Shown here in pieces: positions 24,366-35,700 of a stretch of DNA of 64,000 bases. The translations under genes were made by a program, and so were the position numbers. Origin of the DNA: Pseudomonadota bacterium. Its GTDB lineage: Bacteria > Bdellovibrionota > Bacteriovoracia > Bacteriovoracales > Bacteriovoracaceae. The stretch lies in assembly GCA_027487515.1 (NCBI GenBank), contig JAIYDL010000025.1:1-64000 (forward strand), given 5' to 3'. The first letter of the stretch is position 1. Every line of letters starts with the position of its first letter. Below the pieces are notes generated by a model, which was given only the letters and a program-made list of their open reading frames with translations, had not been told where the DNA came from and did not search any database.

Positions 24366-27080
24366 TCAAGCGTTTAACTCGATGCCTACTTTTATGGGTC
24401 TTTCCACTTCGAGCCCTCGAGAGACCAAGAGCTCCGTCAACTCCGATGGCCTTACTCCGGATCCCTGCTTCACGGCGGTCGTGACATAGATCCCCGCACT
24501 CCGGCAGGGAGAAACCTCGTCGATGATCTCGAGCTCTCGCTCCGAAAGCATGAGCTTACCGATGGAAAAATCAACGATCATGGGCCGGATGTCCTTATCC
24601 AGAAGCTTCTCTTCTTTCTTCGAGTAGGACTTGATGATGATCTGCTCCTGCCCTTTGAGTTCACCGACAACGCTCTCCATCTGCGCCGTCGAGCGGACCG
24701 GAATGAAATACGTAAACGCCTTGGCCGAATCCTGGATCGACGGCGTCTTGTTGGTGATGACTGAGACGCCCTTGAAGTGGATCCCTGGCTCCGAGTGGGA
24801 CTGAAGCCGGGCCATGACATCCGCGAAGTCCGTCCACGGGGCCGGGACTCGGACGTCGAAGTACTCAGTCAGTGAACTGATCCCGAGCGTGAGCGCGGGT
24901 CCAAACGAAAGAAGGGGCCGGATGTTGTAGCCTTCAGAGTGGAGCGTATCAAGTGCCGCACGCTTAAAGATCCGCGACATCACCTTCTGAAGATCAAGGT
25001 GGGAAATGAAAGTGATCGGACCGATCTTCGAGAACTCAATCCGGTAGCGGTACCCGACTTCCTGGTTACGCTTCTCGCGCAGCTCGACGATGTCTTTCTT
25101 GAGGATCTCTGGTTGCACGTACGGTTTGTCTTCGATCGAATTCATCCCTTTGAGGAAGTCCCGGCGCTCTTCGACCATGCCCTTCAGGTCACAGGCGACA
25201 CCGCAGTGGTAGCAAACGAGTTTTTTCTTATCGATGTCGAAGGTCTTCTCCAAGGCTTCAAGGTTCGAGTGGTGAACGATCATTCCGTAGACTTTCCCAC
25301 ACGGAGGGGACAATCGGTTATGCGTCGCCTTCTTCCACTCGATCTCGAGGAAGCGCTCCGTGAGGCCCACGTCGATGTGGTCCCAGGCGAGCTTTCCGTT
25401 CATCGGGATGGTTCCCAGGAAGACCTGAGTATCAAGGCCCGAGTCCTCGACGCACTTGACCCAGAGGTCATACTTAAACGTCTCATCCCACCCGTCGAAG
25501 CGAGCTCCACCCTTCCAGGCATTGTAAATGATGTTCGCGATCCGCCGGTCTCCCCGAGCGACGATCCCCTCAAGAGCGGAGATCTTCGAGAAGTGCTTCC
25601 GGAAGTTCAGGCGATGCTTTTCCGCATGGTCCTTCAGGAGGTTCTGCTTGCGCTCAATTTCCGGTAACGTGATCATGGCCGCCCACTGGAACGGCGTATG
25701 CGGTTTCGGGACGAAGGAAGAGACCGAAACGGTCACCGTCGGATTCCGAACACCGCACTCCATCGCCTTCCGCCGGGCCTTGCCGGCCGTCTCCATGATC
25801 GCGACAACGTCGTCGTCTTCTTCCGTCGGAAGACCGATCATGAAGTAGAGCTTCATCTTCGTCCAACCGCGAGAGAACACATTCTCCGCCGTCTTCAGGA
25901 GATCCTCCTCGGAGATGTTCTTGTTGATCACGTCCCGCATCCGCTGAGAGCCGGCCTCGGGGGCAAAGGTCAACGAGGTGTTTTTCACTTCAGAGAGCTT
26001 ATCGAGGATTTTTTCGTCGAGGCCATAGGCCCGGAGGGACGAGATCCCGAGAGTGGCATTCTCTTTCTGGAGCTTATCTAGAAGCTCGATCACCAGGGGT
26101 GTCACGGCCGAATAATCTGCCGTCGAAAGGCACGTGAGTGAAGCCTCATCGAAGCCCCCGTTCTTGAGCCCATCCATCATCATCTGCACCACGTTCTCAG
26201 GATTGCGCTCTCTGACTGGCCGGTAGATCATCCCGGCTTGACAGAACCGGCAACCTTCGGTGCAACCCCGGGCCAGTTCCACAGAGAAGCGGTCGAAGAT
26301 AGCCGTCATATGGGGAATCGGAGACCGTGTTGGGAACGGGTAATTTGCGAGGTTATCCACAAAGTAGCGCTGGACTCGGTCCGGAATCACGCCCGCGAAC
26401 TCTGGTTTGGGTCCGGTGACGACTTCCATCTGAGTCATCGGATCAATGGCGGTCTCGTAGAACTTTGGAACGTAAATCCCCTTCCACTTCGCGAGCTCGA
26501 AAAGGATCGCATCGCGCTTCAGCCCCTGGGCCCGGGCCTCGCCGATGAAGTGCGTGATTCTGGCGAAGAGCTTTTCCCCGTCGCCGACCACGACGAAGTC
26601 CATGAACGGTGCCAGGGGCTCCGGGTGCGTGGCACACGGACCGCCGCAGATCACAAACGGCTCGTCTTCTCCGCGCTCTTCGCTCCAAAGCGAGACGCCG
26701 CCGAGGTCGAGCATGTTCAAAATATTGGAATAGCTCATCTCGTACTGGAGTGAAAAGCCGACGATGTGGAAGTCTTTCAGGGGCCTAAAGTTCTCAAGAG
26801 AGACGAGCTTCAGGTCCCGGGCGCGGATCTCTTTTTCCATGTCGACCCAGGGAGCGAACACGCGCTCCGCGAGCATCCCCGGGTGCTGGTTGATCTCATC
26901 GTAGAGGATCTTCATCCCGAGATGACTCATCCCGATCTCGTAGGTATCCGGGAAGCAAAGGGCGACGCGCGAGAGGCAATCGTCCCAGTTCTTCCGGACA
27001 ACGAAGTGCTCACCGCCGATGTAGCGCGCGGGCTTTTCAACTTTTTCTAAGAATGCGGCGTAGGGATTATGAGATGCCAC
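24366..27080 (-). CDS. TIGR03960 radical SAM protein fused to TIGR03936/DUF2344
   Basis: 904 residues. Order: a B12-binding-like N-terminal domain (about 1-230), a radical SAM core with the cluster cysteines Cys273, Cys277, Cys280 (CTEGCRFC), a linker with a CxxHCGxxC-like motif (YHCGVACDLKG), and a C-terminal DUF2344 domain beginning YRYRIEFSKIGPITFISHLD. The family is widespread and its reaction is unknown. Start: the frame opens at a GTG at 27110, but the GTG at 27080 has CAGGAG 6 bases upstream and gives ASHNPYAAFLEKVEKPARYIGGE, which is where family members begin, so I prefer it. Likely cytoplasmic. Confidence 0.87.
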   Translation of the reverse strand: MASHNPYAAFLEKVEKPARYIGGEHFVVRKNWDDCLSRVALCFPDTYEIGMSHLGMKILYDEINQHPGMLAERVFAPWVDMEKEIRARDLKLVSLENFRPLKDFHIVGFSLQYEMSYSNILNMLDLGGVSLWSEERGEDEPFVICGGPCATHPEPLAPFMDFVVVGDGEKLFARITHFIGEARAQGLKRDAILFELAKWKGIYVPKFYETAIDPMTQMEVVTGPKPEFAGVIPDRVQRYFVDNLANYPFPTRSPIPHMTAIFDRFSVELARGCTEGCRFCQAGMIYRPVRERNPENVVQMMMDGLKNGGFDEASLTCLSTADYSAVTPLVIELLDKLQKENATLGISSLRAYGLDEKILDKLSEVKNTSLTFAPEAGSQRMRDVINKNISEEDLLKTAENVFSRGWTKMKLYFMIGLPTEEDDDVVAIMETAGKARRKAMECGVRNPTVTVSVSSFVPKPHTPFQWAAMITLPEIERKQNLLKDHAEKHRLNFRKHFSKISALEGIVARGDRRIANIIYNAWKGGARFDGWDETFKYDLWVKCVEDSGLDTQVFLGTIPMNGKLAWDHIDVGLTERFLEIEWKKATHNRLSPPCGKVYGMIVHHSNLEALEKTFDIDKKKLVCYHCGVACDLKGMVEERRDFLKGMNSIEDKPYVQPEILKKDIVELREKRNQEVGYRYRIEFSKIGPITFISHLDLQKVMSRIFKRAALDTLHSEGYNIRPLLSFGPALTLGISSLTEYFDVRVPAPWTDFADVMARLQSHSEPGIHFKGVSVITNKTPSIQDSAKAFTYFIPVRSTAQMESVVGELKGQEQIIIKSYSKKEEKLLDKDIRPMIVDFSIGKLMLSERELEIIDEVSPCRSAGIYVTTAVKQGSGVRPSELTELLVSRGLEVERPIKVGIELNA

Positions 27081-27177
27081 TGCGGACTCCTGATCATGTG
27101 TTTGTTTCACTCTCCTGAGGAGGAGCGGAAGGATTAGAACCTTCTAAAAGAATGGGTCTTTTTAGCAGAAGTACCGA

Positions 27178-27951
27178 TCAAAGAAAAGTCTTAAAGGTCG
27201 ACGGTTTAGCTCCCGTCCAGCGCTTAAAGTTCTCGATGAATGGCGATAACGAGTTGTAACCACACTCGAAGGCGATCGCAAGGAGACCCTCTTCCCCGGC
27301 ATGCATCATCGCGATGGCCTTCTTGATCCGATAAAACGTGTGGAGTTCGTGGGGGGTGAGGCCCGCCTCGGCCTTCGCCAACCGACCCATGGACCGGAGG
27401 GACATCCCCGAGCGCTCCGCTACCTCGGCCAGTGAAAGATCGAGGTTGGCCTCGAGGATTGAGATGACCTTCCGGAGGTCCGCGTCCCGGATTCCATGGA
27501 GCGTCTGCTGCGTTAGAAAAAGCTTATTCTGGGCCTTGGCTTCGCGTCCAAGGTCGGTCTCGATGATTTCGAAGATGAGCTTCACCAGCGTCTCCGTGTA
27601 TGCCTCCTCTGCGTGAACAAAGAGGCACACACAGAGGTCTCGCAGAAGCGGATTAAGAGGTAGCAGCGCGATCCTCGACCGATGCTTCAGGCCTTCGAGC
27701 TTCAGGATGAGTCTTTCACCGCCTTCCCCCAGTGCCGCAAAGCTGTGCTCCACCGCACTCCCGACGAACGCCATCTCACCCGCGCCGATGGAGTACTGCC
27801 CACCGGAAACGTCGAGCTCCAGTGCCCCCTCCAAAGAGATAAAGAGGTGCGCCTCTTCGTGGGCATGCTCACGCACCCGGCGCTTCGGGATATTCTGATG
27901 ATAGATGGTGAGGCGCTGGCTCTTAAAAACGCGCTCGGTGCCTTTGATCAT
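27178..27951 (-). CDS. AraC-family transcriptional regulator
   Basis: 257 residues. The N-terminal cupin sensor domain (about 15-100) reads HAHEEAHLFISLEGALELDVSG. The C-terminal pair of helix-turn-helix motifs spans about 160-255 (LSLAEVAERSGMSLRSMGRLAKAEAGLTPHELHTFYRI and GEEGLLAIAFECGYNSLSPFIENFKRWTGAKPSTF). The latter is the classic AraC signature. The effector is unknown. It is divergent from the small secreted protein at 28050 with a 98-base gap, and that gene or its own promoter is the natural target (inference). Confidence 0.9.
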   Translation of the reverse strand: MIKGTERVFKSQRLTIYHQNIPKRRVREHAHEEAHLFISLEGALELDVSGGQYSIGAGEMAFVGSAVEHSFAALGEGGERLILKLEGLKHRSRIALLPLNPLLRDLCVCLFVHAEEAYTETLVKLIFEIIETDLGREAKAQNKLFLTQQTLHGIRDADLRKVISILEANLDLSLAEVAERSGMSLRSMGRLAKAEAGLTPHELHTFYRIKKAIAMMHAGEEGLLAIAFECGYNSLSPFIENFKRWTGAKPSTFKTFL

Positions 27952-28049
27952 GGGTGTCTCGTTTCCGTAAAAGCTTGGCCTATTTCCGAAAGCTTCCTAA
28001 CCAGGGATCGCTTATATTCACCAACGTCGCAACCACAAAGGAGCATCCC

Positions 28050-28454
28050 ATGAAAACTTTTATGACCCTTATTTTAGCACTTTTCTCTCACCTCGCTCTC
28101 GCCGGTGAGTGGAAACATCTTACCTACCGGGTCGACGGTTATCAGATCCGCTTGAGCTACACCACCGCGGTCTCTCCGGCAACCTATGGGTCGGCCGGGG
28201 GCGCTCACGATGGCCTGTTCTACGTGGACGTCTATTCCCCGCGCGCGGCCCGGGCCCAGGAGGTTGAAATCCGGGAAGCCTCCGGGGAGAGAGGAATCGT
28301 CACTCGCTTCCCTCTCCAAGAGGAGTCCAGCACCCACGCCTTTGGCCAGAAGCCACTGGCGAGGACCTACGCCGAACGACTCTGGGTCGGGAAGCCGTTC
28401 CGGTTCATCGTCACCGTCGATGGCCGCACCATCGAAGGGCTCTTCACACTCTAG
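28050..28454 (+). CDS. Small secreted protein of unknown function
   Basis: 134 residues from the ATG at 28050, which has AAAGGAG 7 bases upstream. A signal peptide (MKTFMTLILALFSHLALAG) is followed by a compact beta-rich domain (LTYRVDGYQIRLSYTTAVSPATYGSAG, KPFRFIVTVDGRTIEGLFTL). Only 98 bases separate it from the divergent AraC regulator. The stop overlaps the convergent barrel gene by 4 bases. No family recognised; periplasmic location is likely. Confidence 0.68.
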   Translation: MKTFMTLILALFSHLALAGEWKHLTYRVDGYQIRLSYTTAVSPATYGSAGGAHDGLFYVDVYSPRAARAQEVEIREASGERGIVTRFPLQEESSTHAFGQKPLARTYAERLWVGKPFRFIVTVDGRTIEGLFTL

Positions 28455-29563
28455 AATCCCATGGAGAGGGAGGCCACCCAGCGCCGGTCTTCCTCTTCTC
28501 GGAACCCCTCGAGGGATCGGTCAACGGCGTAGGTCGTGAGGTCGAGGATGAACTGGTCATTCCGAACACCGATGCCGCCGGAGCCCCAGCCATCACCGAA
28601 GCCTCCTCGGAGGAAGATGCGCCGGTTGAAATCGAGCTCCACTCCGGCCGCCATCCGCCGCTTAAAGTCCGTCGCGTAGGAATCGGAGGCGTCCTTGAGA
28701 TTGGCTTCGAAATGGATGCGAGTTTGGTTCCCGATCTGCGGCGTGAGAGAAAAGCCCACGTCGACCGTTTGCTTGATCCGATCGGGGCTCCCCCCCATGG
28801 TCTCTCCCTCGAAGTCATTGTTCGTCGAATTCCGGAGCACCCCCGAGAACGTCGGCAACAGGGCGATGGGAAGGGTGAGTTTCGCGGAGGCCGTGACCTG
28901 AAGACCTCTGCCTTTTTTGTAATCGCTGTTATTGATGACGATCGTATCCGCCGGATCAAACGCCTTGTACAAGTCGCGCCGAGTAAGATAAACCGCTGTC
29001 GCACCGACCTTAAAAACTCCCCCGAAGAGCGAGGCCGTGAGGGACATCACAGGGCCCTGGTCTTGGCGCTCGGCGACCTCGAACTTGTTGTCGGCGTCGT
29101 TGTTAACGATGGCACGGTTTCGCTGAGAAAACATGTACCCGAGGGTTAACCCTCGGACGGTGATGTTGGGAAAAATGTTAAACCTGGAGTGAGTTAACGT
29201 TCCCTTCTTTTCGGATAACTTTTCTCGAAAGTCTTCCATGTTAAATGAATTCAACCAGTTTCCGGGGACCTTGTACGCTGGACCATTTCCGATGACATCA
29301 AGGAGACCGCTGCTGGCCTCCATGTGCGCGTTGAAGAGATGAAACTGTGCCTTCCGGACAGACCCGAGACCGGCGGGGTTATAAAACGCCGCCCACGAAT
29401 CGTCGGCCTTGTTTAAGTAGGCGTTCCCCATCGCCAGGGCCCGGGCCGAAGTGACGAATTCCGGAAACGCATGGTCCTCGAAGTCAAGCTTCGCCACTGC
29501 TGTCTGGAGGGTCACTCCAAAGAGTATAAAAATTAGACAAATTCTTGCGAAAAACATTCTCAC
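28451..29563 (-). CDS. Outer-membrane barrel protein (FadL/PorV-like)
   Basis: 370 residues. The signal peptide ends around TAVA (residue 24), then comes the N-terminal pattern SARALAMGNAYLNKADDSWAAFYNPAGLG, which is typical of FadL, UPF0164 and PorV-type outer-membrane barrels that pass hydrophobic molecules or support secretion. Many alternating strands and a final aromatic residue (SLSMGF) support barrel insertion. The substrate cannot be read from sequence. The gene is divergent from the giant lipoprotein gene across a 170-base AT-rich gap. Confidence 0.78.
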   Translation of the reverse strand: MRMFFARICLIFILFGVTLQTAVAKLDFEDHAFPEFVTSARALAMGNAYLNKADDSWAAFYNPAGLGSVRKAQFHLFNAHMEASSGLLDVIGNGPAYKVPGNWLNSFNMEDFREKLSEKKGTLTHSRFNIFPNITVRGLTLGYMFSQRNRAIVNNDADNKFEVAERQDQGPVMSLTASLFGGVFKVGATAVYLTRRDLYKAFDPADTIVINNSDYKKGRGLQVTASAKLTLPIALLPTFSGVLRNSTNNDFEGETMGGSPDRIKQTVDVGFSLTPQIGNQTRIHFEANLKDASDSYATDFKRRMAAGVELDFNRRIFLRGGFGDGWGSGGIGVRNDQFILDLTTYAVDRSLEGFREEEDRRWVASLSMGF

Positions 29564-29733
29564 ACACTTATCTTAACGAACACCTGGAACAGCTCAAACA
29601 GAGGTCAATTCTGCCCTTCTGAAATCAACACCTTAGACTTCGGAACTTTCTTGATTTTCGGAAGAATCTTCCTTTACCTCGTACACCCTAAGTTTTTAAA
29701 TTTATTCAATCGTGGAGTCGATAAGACTTAAGG

Positions 29734-32700
29734 ATGAGATTTGTTTTAATTCTCTTAATACTCCTGGGCCTTCTAGGCTGTCAGGCTTCCGGTGGCGGGG
29801 GCGGGGGCGGGATCCTGAGTCCTACCGCGAATTCGAATCAGCTCACGTTGTCCACGACCCTCAACAAAACATACAAGGCGGGAGACGCTCTTGACCTGAT
29901 CGTCCGCCACTCAAGGGCGATCAATGTTTCAGGACTTCCGGCCGTGACGGTGACTCTCGGAACGAGTTCCCGTTCGGCCAGCTACGTTTCAGGATCTGGG
30001 TCCACTTCACTTTTGTTTAGGTACATCGTCGCCCCCGGAGACCTCGACCTGAACGGGATCGTGGTAAGCCCGCAGCTCGACGTTTCTGGAGGGTCAATCA
30101 CGTGCACGAAGGCCGACGGCTCGTCCGAAGCTTGTCCGTCAAGTTTAACGATTTCTTCGACGACCTCCGTTCGTGTGGATGCGGATACTGCGGCCATCGT
30201 TTCAGTGACGGCGCCGACGGATGGAACCTATTACTTCGCCCAGACACTTCTCTTCCAAGTAACTTTCAGCGAACCCGTCACCGTCTCTCGGTTACCACGA
30301 TTACCGCTGACGGTCGGGGGGAATGTGCGGCACGCATCCTATGTCTCCGGCTCAGGTTCGGACACTCTCAATTTTCTCTACGCCGTAGCACTCAGTGACG
30401 TCGACGCCGATGGGATTGCAGTTTCTGGGGCGATCGATCTCAACGGTGGATCTATCCGAGACGCCTCGTATCCCGCAGCGCTCACCTTCACGGCACCAGA
30501 CACTTCGGCCGTCCTCGTCTCTGATGCACCGGTGATCACCTTCGTCACTCCGCCTGCGGCAGGCACGTATAACCTGGGGCAGGACCTCACCTTCCGTCTC
30601 AACTTTAGTAAGCCGGTGACGGTCTCCTCACTCCCTGGCCTCGTTCTCGACGTCGGAGGAACCACTCAGTACGCAAGCTATGTGTCCGGCTCCGGCTCCG
30701 CACTTTTGACCTTTCAATACACCGTCGCCGGCGGGGTCAGCGACACAGATGGCATCGAACTCTCCGACACTCTAGACCTCAGCACGGGCACAATCACAGA
30801 TGGAAGCGGCGTCTCGGCCCGGCCCGTCTTCATGGTACCAACCCTCGCCAACGTCAATGTCCTGGGTGACGGTTCCGCCCTCATTCTGAGCGTCGCAGGC
30901 CCCCCTTCTCCTCCAGTCACCGGGTATAAAACTGGAGATTCGATTCCCTTCACAGTGACTTTCTCTCAACCAGTCACAGAGACCGGCGGAACTTCGAGAC
31001 TTCTTCTAGACCTCGAGGGAAGCCCAAAATACGCAACCTATTTCGCAGGCTCCGGGTCGTCGATTCTGACCTATCGGTACGTGGTTCAAGCGGGAGACTA
31101 TGACCCCAACGGCGTCACGGTGTCGAGCCCCCTTGACCTCGACGGATCGACAGTTACTTCGGGCCCTACCCCTCCGACGCTAACCTTTACTCCGCCCAAC
31201 ACCTCGACCGTAAAAGTCGATGCCCTCGGGCCATCTCTGCTCACGAACACTGTGCCCTCTTCTCAAACCTACACCTCGGGGGAGGACCTCGTCTTCGACG
31301 TCACCTTCGACGAGGCCGTCGTGGTCTCGGGGTCTCCGCGGCTCCAACTCGACGTCGGTGGCATCACCAAGTACGCAACTCTTCTCTCCGGTTCGGGAAC
31401 CCCGACGCTGCGATTTCGCTACCAGGTCGGTGCAGCAGATGAGGATCTCGATGGCATCGGTTTGGCCGGGGCCATCGACTTAAACGGTAGCACGATTCGA
31501 GACGCGAACACCAACAGCGCTTCGCTCACCCTCCCAACGACGGACACCTCGGGCGTCCTCATCGAGTCCCCGACTCCGACCATCCTTTCCGCCTCACTCC
31601 CACCGGCGGCCAAGTATGAGACCGGAGAAGCGGTTGACCTCACCGTAACTTTCTCTGAAGCCGTGATCGTGACCTCTGTACCGCGGATCGAACTCGTCCT
31701 CGGCAGCGGGACGGTCTATGCAGACTACGTGAGCGGAGGAGGTACCAGCTCCCTCCTCTTCCGGTACACCGTCACCGCCGGTGACTACGATACGGACGGA
31801 CCTTCGGTCTCATCGCCCATCGACCTCAGTGGGGGAAGCATCAAAAATGTTTCTCTCTCCGCAGACGCTCTCCTAACGTTTACTCCACCGGTGGACTCGG
31901 CCGTCCTCGTCGACGGCATCGAGCCGGTTCTTTCGAGCGTCACGGGCCCAGCGCCCGCAACGTACAAGATCGGAGATGGGCTCAATTTCAGTGTCACCTA
32001 CGACCACCCAGTGACGGTTACCGGCACACCGCGGTTGGCAGCGACCATCGGAAGCGGGGCGGTCTTCGCCGACTATGTTTCCGGCTCTGGAACAACCTCC
32101 CTGACTTTTCAGTACACCGTGGCTTCCGGGGATGAGGACACAGACGGGATCAGTTGGCAGTCACCGATCGATCTCGCCGGAGGCAGCATCACGGATCTCT
32201 TCGGAGACGCAGCACCGGTTGTATTCACCGACGACACCGATCCTGCCGTTACGGTCGACGGGATTCGACCAACGATCACCAGTGTCACAGGCCCTGCCGC
32301 TGGGACCTACGATGCTCCCCAGACTCTCGACTTCACAGTGACCTTTTCGGAGCCCATCGACATCCAGGGCACACCGCGGATTGCAGTGGCCATCGGGTCC
32401 GAAGCCAGGACTGCAACCCTCGCTTCATTCACCGGAGATACGGCGACCTTCAGTTACACCTTACTCCCGAGTGACACCGATGCCGACGGTCTGTCGCTCA
32501 CGGCTTCAGTCGAGCTCAACGGTGGCCAGATCACCGACGTCATCGGGAACCAATTAACGACCTTGACGTTCACGGCCCCGGACCTCTCCTCGGTGCTGGT
32601 CGCAGGGAACGTTCCCGTCGCCGCAAACTCTCAGATCACGGGTACCACCCCCGTCGTTGCCGATGGCGTCTCTGAAGCCGTGGTTACCATCGAACTTCGG

Positions 32701-35700
32701 AATGCTTCAAACAATCCGGTGACCGGTGTCGTTCCAACGTTCGTCGCAACCGATACCGGGTCTACCAACATCTACGGTGCCTGCTCCGTCTCCGACGGCT
32801 CCGGCATCTCGACCTGTGCGTTGAGCTCACTGGCCGCAGAGTCCAAGATCCTTGAGCTCACCTCCCCGATCTCAAAGACGGGACAAACTCTTTCGTTCAC
32901 CGCTGGTAGTGCCGTGGCGTCAACCTCGACCATCACGGGCACGGGGCCCGTGGTGGCCGACGGATCGGCCGTATCAACGGTCACCATCACCCTCCGTGAC
33001 GTGAACTCGAACCCCGTCGTGGGCCAGACCCCTACGTTCAGCGCCACAGACACGGGCACAACGAATAGCTACGGCGCTTGCTCAACCACGGATGCGACCG
33101 GTGCCGCAACCTGTACCCTCTCCTCAACGAAAGCCGAACTGAAGACACTGGAGCTTGTGACTCCAGTCTCGAAGACCGGTGGATCAGTCAGCTTCGTCTC
33201 CGGTCCGGCGGCCTCCGGAACGTCCACGATCACCGGTGTTTCTCCCGTCACCGCCGACGGCGTCGCAACTGGAGCCGTGTCGATCGTCCTCCTGGATGCC
33301 AACGGCAACCCTGTCAGCGGCGTGGTTCCCACGTTCAGCGCCACAGATACGGGGAGCACCAATGCTTACGGCACCTGCTCGGCGACCGACGCAACGGGAG
33401 CTTCAGCGTGCACCATTTCTTCACAGAGTGCGGAAGTAAAAACGCTCTCTCTGGTGTCCCCCCTCGCGATGGCAGGAGGAACGGTCACCTTCAGCGCGGG
33501 GCCAGTGGTCGCGAGCACTTCAACCATCACCGGTACCGGTCCGGTCGTCGCCGACGGCGTCGCCACATCGACCGTCACGGTCACGCTCAGGGATGCCTTC
33601 GGGAACCCGGTCTCCGGAATAACCCCAGATTTTTCCGCGACCGATACCGGAGGAACAAATACCTACGGGTCCTGCAGCACGACCACGCTTTCGGGGGCTT
33701 CGACCTGTACGCTTTCGTCACTCGCCGCCGAGTCGAAAACACTCTCCATCACTTCCCCGGTAACGAAGAATGATGGGACCGTCACCTTCACCGCAGGGAC
33801 CGCCTCCGCCGCCAACTCCTCCATCACAGGAACGGGCCCCGTGGTGGCGAACGGGACGGCCTCTTCCACCGTCACGATTACCCTTCGAGACACCAATAAC
33901 AATCCTATCACCGGCGTCGTTCCCACATTCTCAGGGACGGACACGGCCAGCGGAAACACCTACGGCCCGTGCTCAGCGACCAGCGCCACAGGCCTCTCGA
34001 CGTGCCTCCTGAGATCAACGCGAGCGGAGGTTAAAACACTCCAGATCGAAACGCCGATCGTGAAGGCGGATGGCTCCGTCACGTTCACGGCCGGGTCGGC
34101 CTTCGCTGGAACTTCTTCGATCACCGGCACAGGGCCCGTCATCGCCGACGGCGTCAGTACTTCGACGGTCACGATCACACTCCGAGATAGCAATAACAAT
34201 CCTGTCTCTGGAGCGACGCCGACCTTCGCTGCCACGAACTCCGGTTCTACCAATACCTACGGCACCTGTTCGGCCACCAGCGCCTCTGGTGAGTCGAGCT
34301 GCACCTTGGCGTCGACGAAAGCAGAGATCAAGACGCTGTCGATCGCGACCCCCGTCTCAAAGGCCGATGGCACTGTGACCTTCACTGCCGGAGCGCCGAG
34401 TGCCGCCAACTCCGACATCATCGGAACATCGCCCGTGAGTGCCGACGGAGTCTCCGTCTCGTTCATCACGGTTTCTCTGGCGGACGCCTTTGGAAATCCC
34501 ATCGAGGGAGTCACTCCCATTTTCAATGCAACGGACACGGACTCAACTAATGCCTACGGCGCGTGCACGGCGACGACGGCGTTGGGTTCTGCCAGCTGCT
34601 CCCTCGCCGCTACCCGCGCTGAGGTGAAGACGCTCCAGATGACCTCGCCCATCGCGGTCACGGGTTCATCACCGGTAACTTTTTCCGCGCTCCTTCCAAC
34701 GTCTGCCAACTCGAGCATCACCGGAACCAGTCCAGTCGTCGCGGACGGAGGCGCAAGTTCAACGGTCACCATCACACTCAGAGACTCAAGCAATAACGCC
34801 GTCGCCGGCATTGTTCCCACCTTCGACGCCACAGATACGGACTCCCGGAACGTCTACGATAGCTGCTCCATGAGCGACGCGGGCGGCGTTGCGATCTGCA
34901 CCTTCGCCTCCACCCGCGCGGAAGACAAAATCCTTCGGATAACGAACCCCGTTACAAAATCAGGAAGCACGGTTACTTTCGTCGCCGGCGCGGCCATCGC
35001 AACCAATTCGAGCATCTCCGGTACCGGTCCGGTGATCGCCAACGGCACGGCGAGTTCGACGATCTCCATCAGTCTCGCCGATGCCAATAACAATCCCGTC
35101 TCTGGGGTGACTCCGACTTTCTCCGCGACCAACACAGGCACAACGAACACTCAGACCGCGTGTAGCGTCACCAATGCGGCCGGAGCCTCGACCTGCACAC
35201 TATCCTCCACCAAAGCTGAGTCCAAGGTTCCGCAGCTCTTAACTCCAGTGAGTAAATCCGGCAGCAGCATCTCCTTCGTGCCGGGCCCGGCGGCGGTTGC
35301 CACATCCACCATCACTGGCACGGGCCCTGTGAACCCTGATGGGACGTCAACCTCGACGATCTCAATCACCATCAAAGACGCCTTCTCGAACCCCATCAGC
35401 TCCGTGACACCAACGTTCTCCGCCAGCGGAAGCAGTAACACCTACGGCGCTTGTTCGGCGACAGCAGCGGACGGATCTTCTACCTGTACCCTCTCCTCGA
35501 GCGTCCCAGAGACGAAAACACTCTCGATCGTGACTCCGGTTTCCAAGGCCGACGGCAGCGTGGTCTTCCAATCCGGGGCCGCTGTGGCCATCAATTCGAG
35601 CATCTCCAGCACTGGTCCCGTCCTTGCTAATGGGAGTGACACCTCTACCATCACCGTCACCCTCCGTGACTCCACGAATGCACCGGTGATCGCAAGTGTC

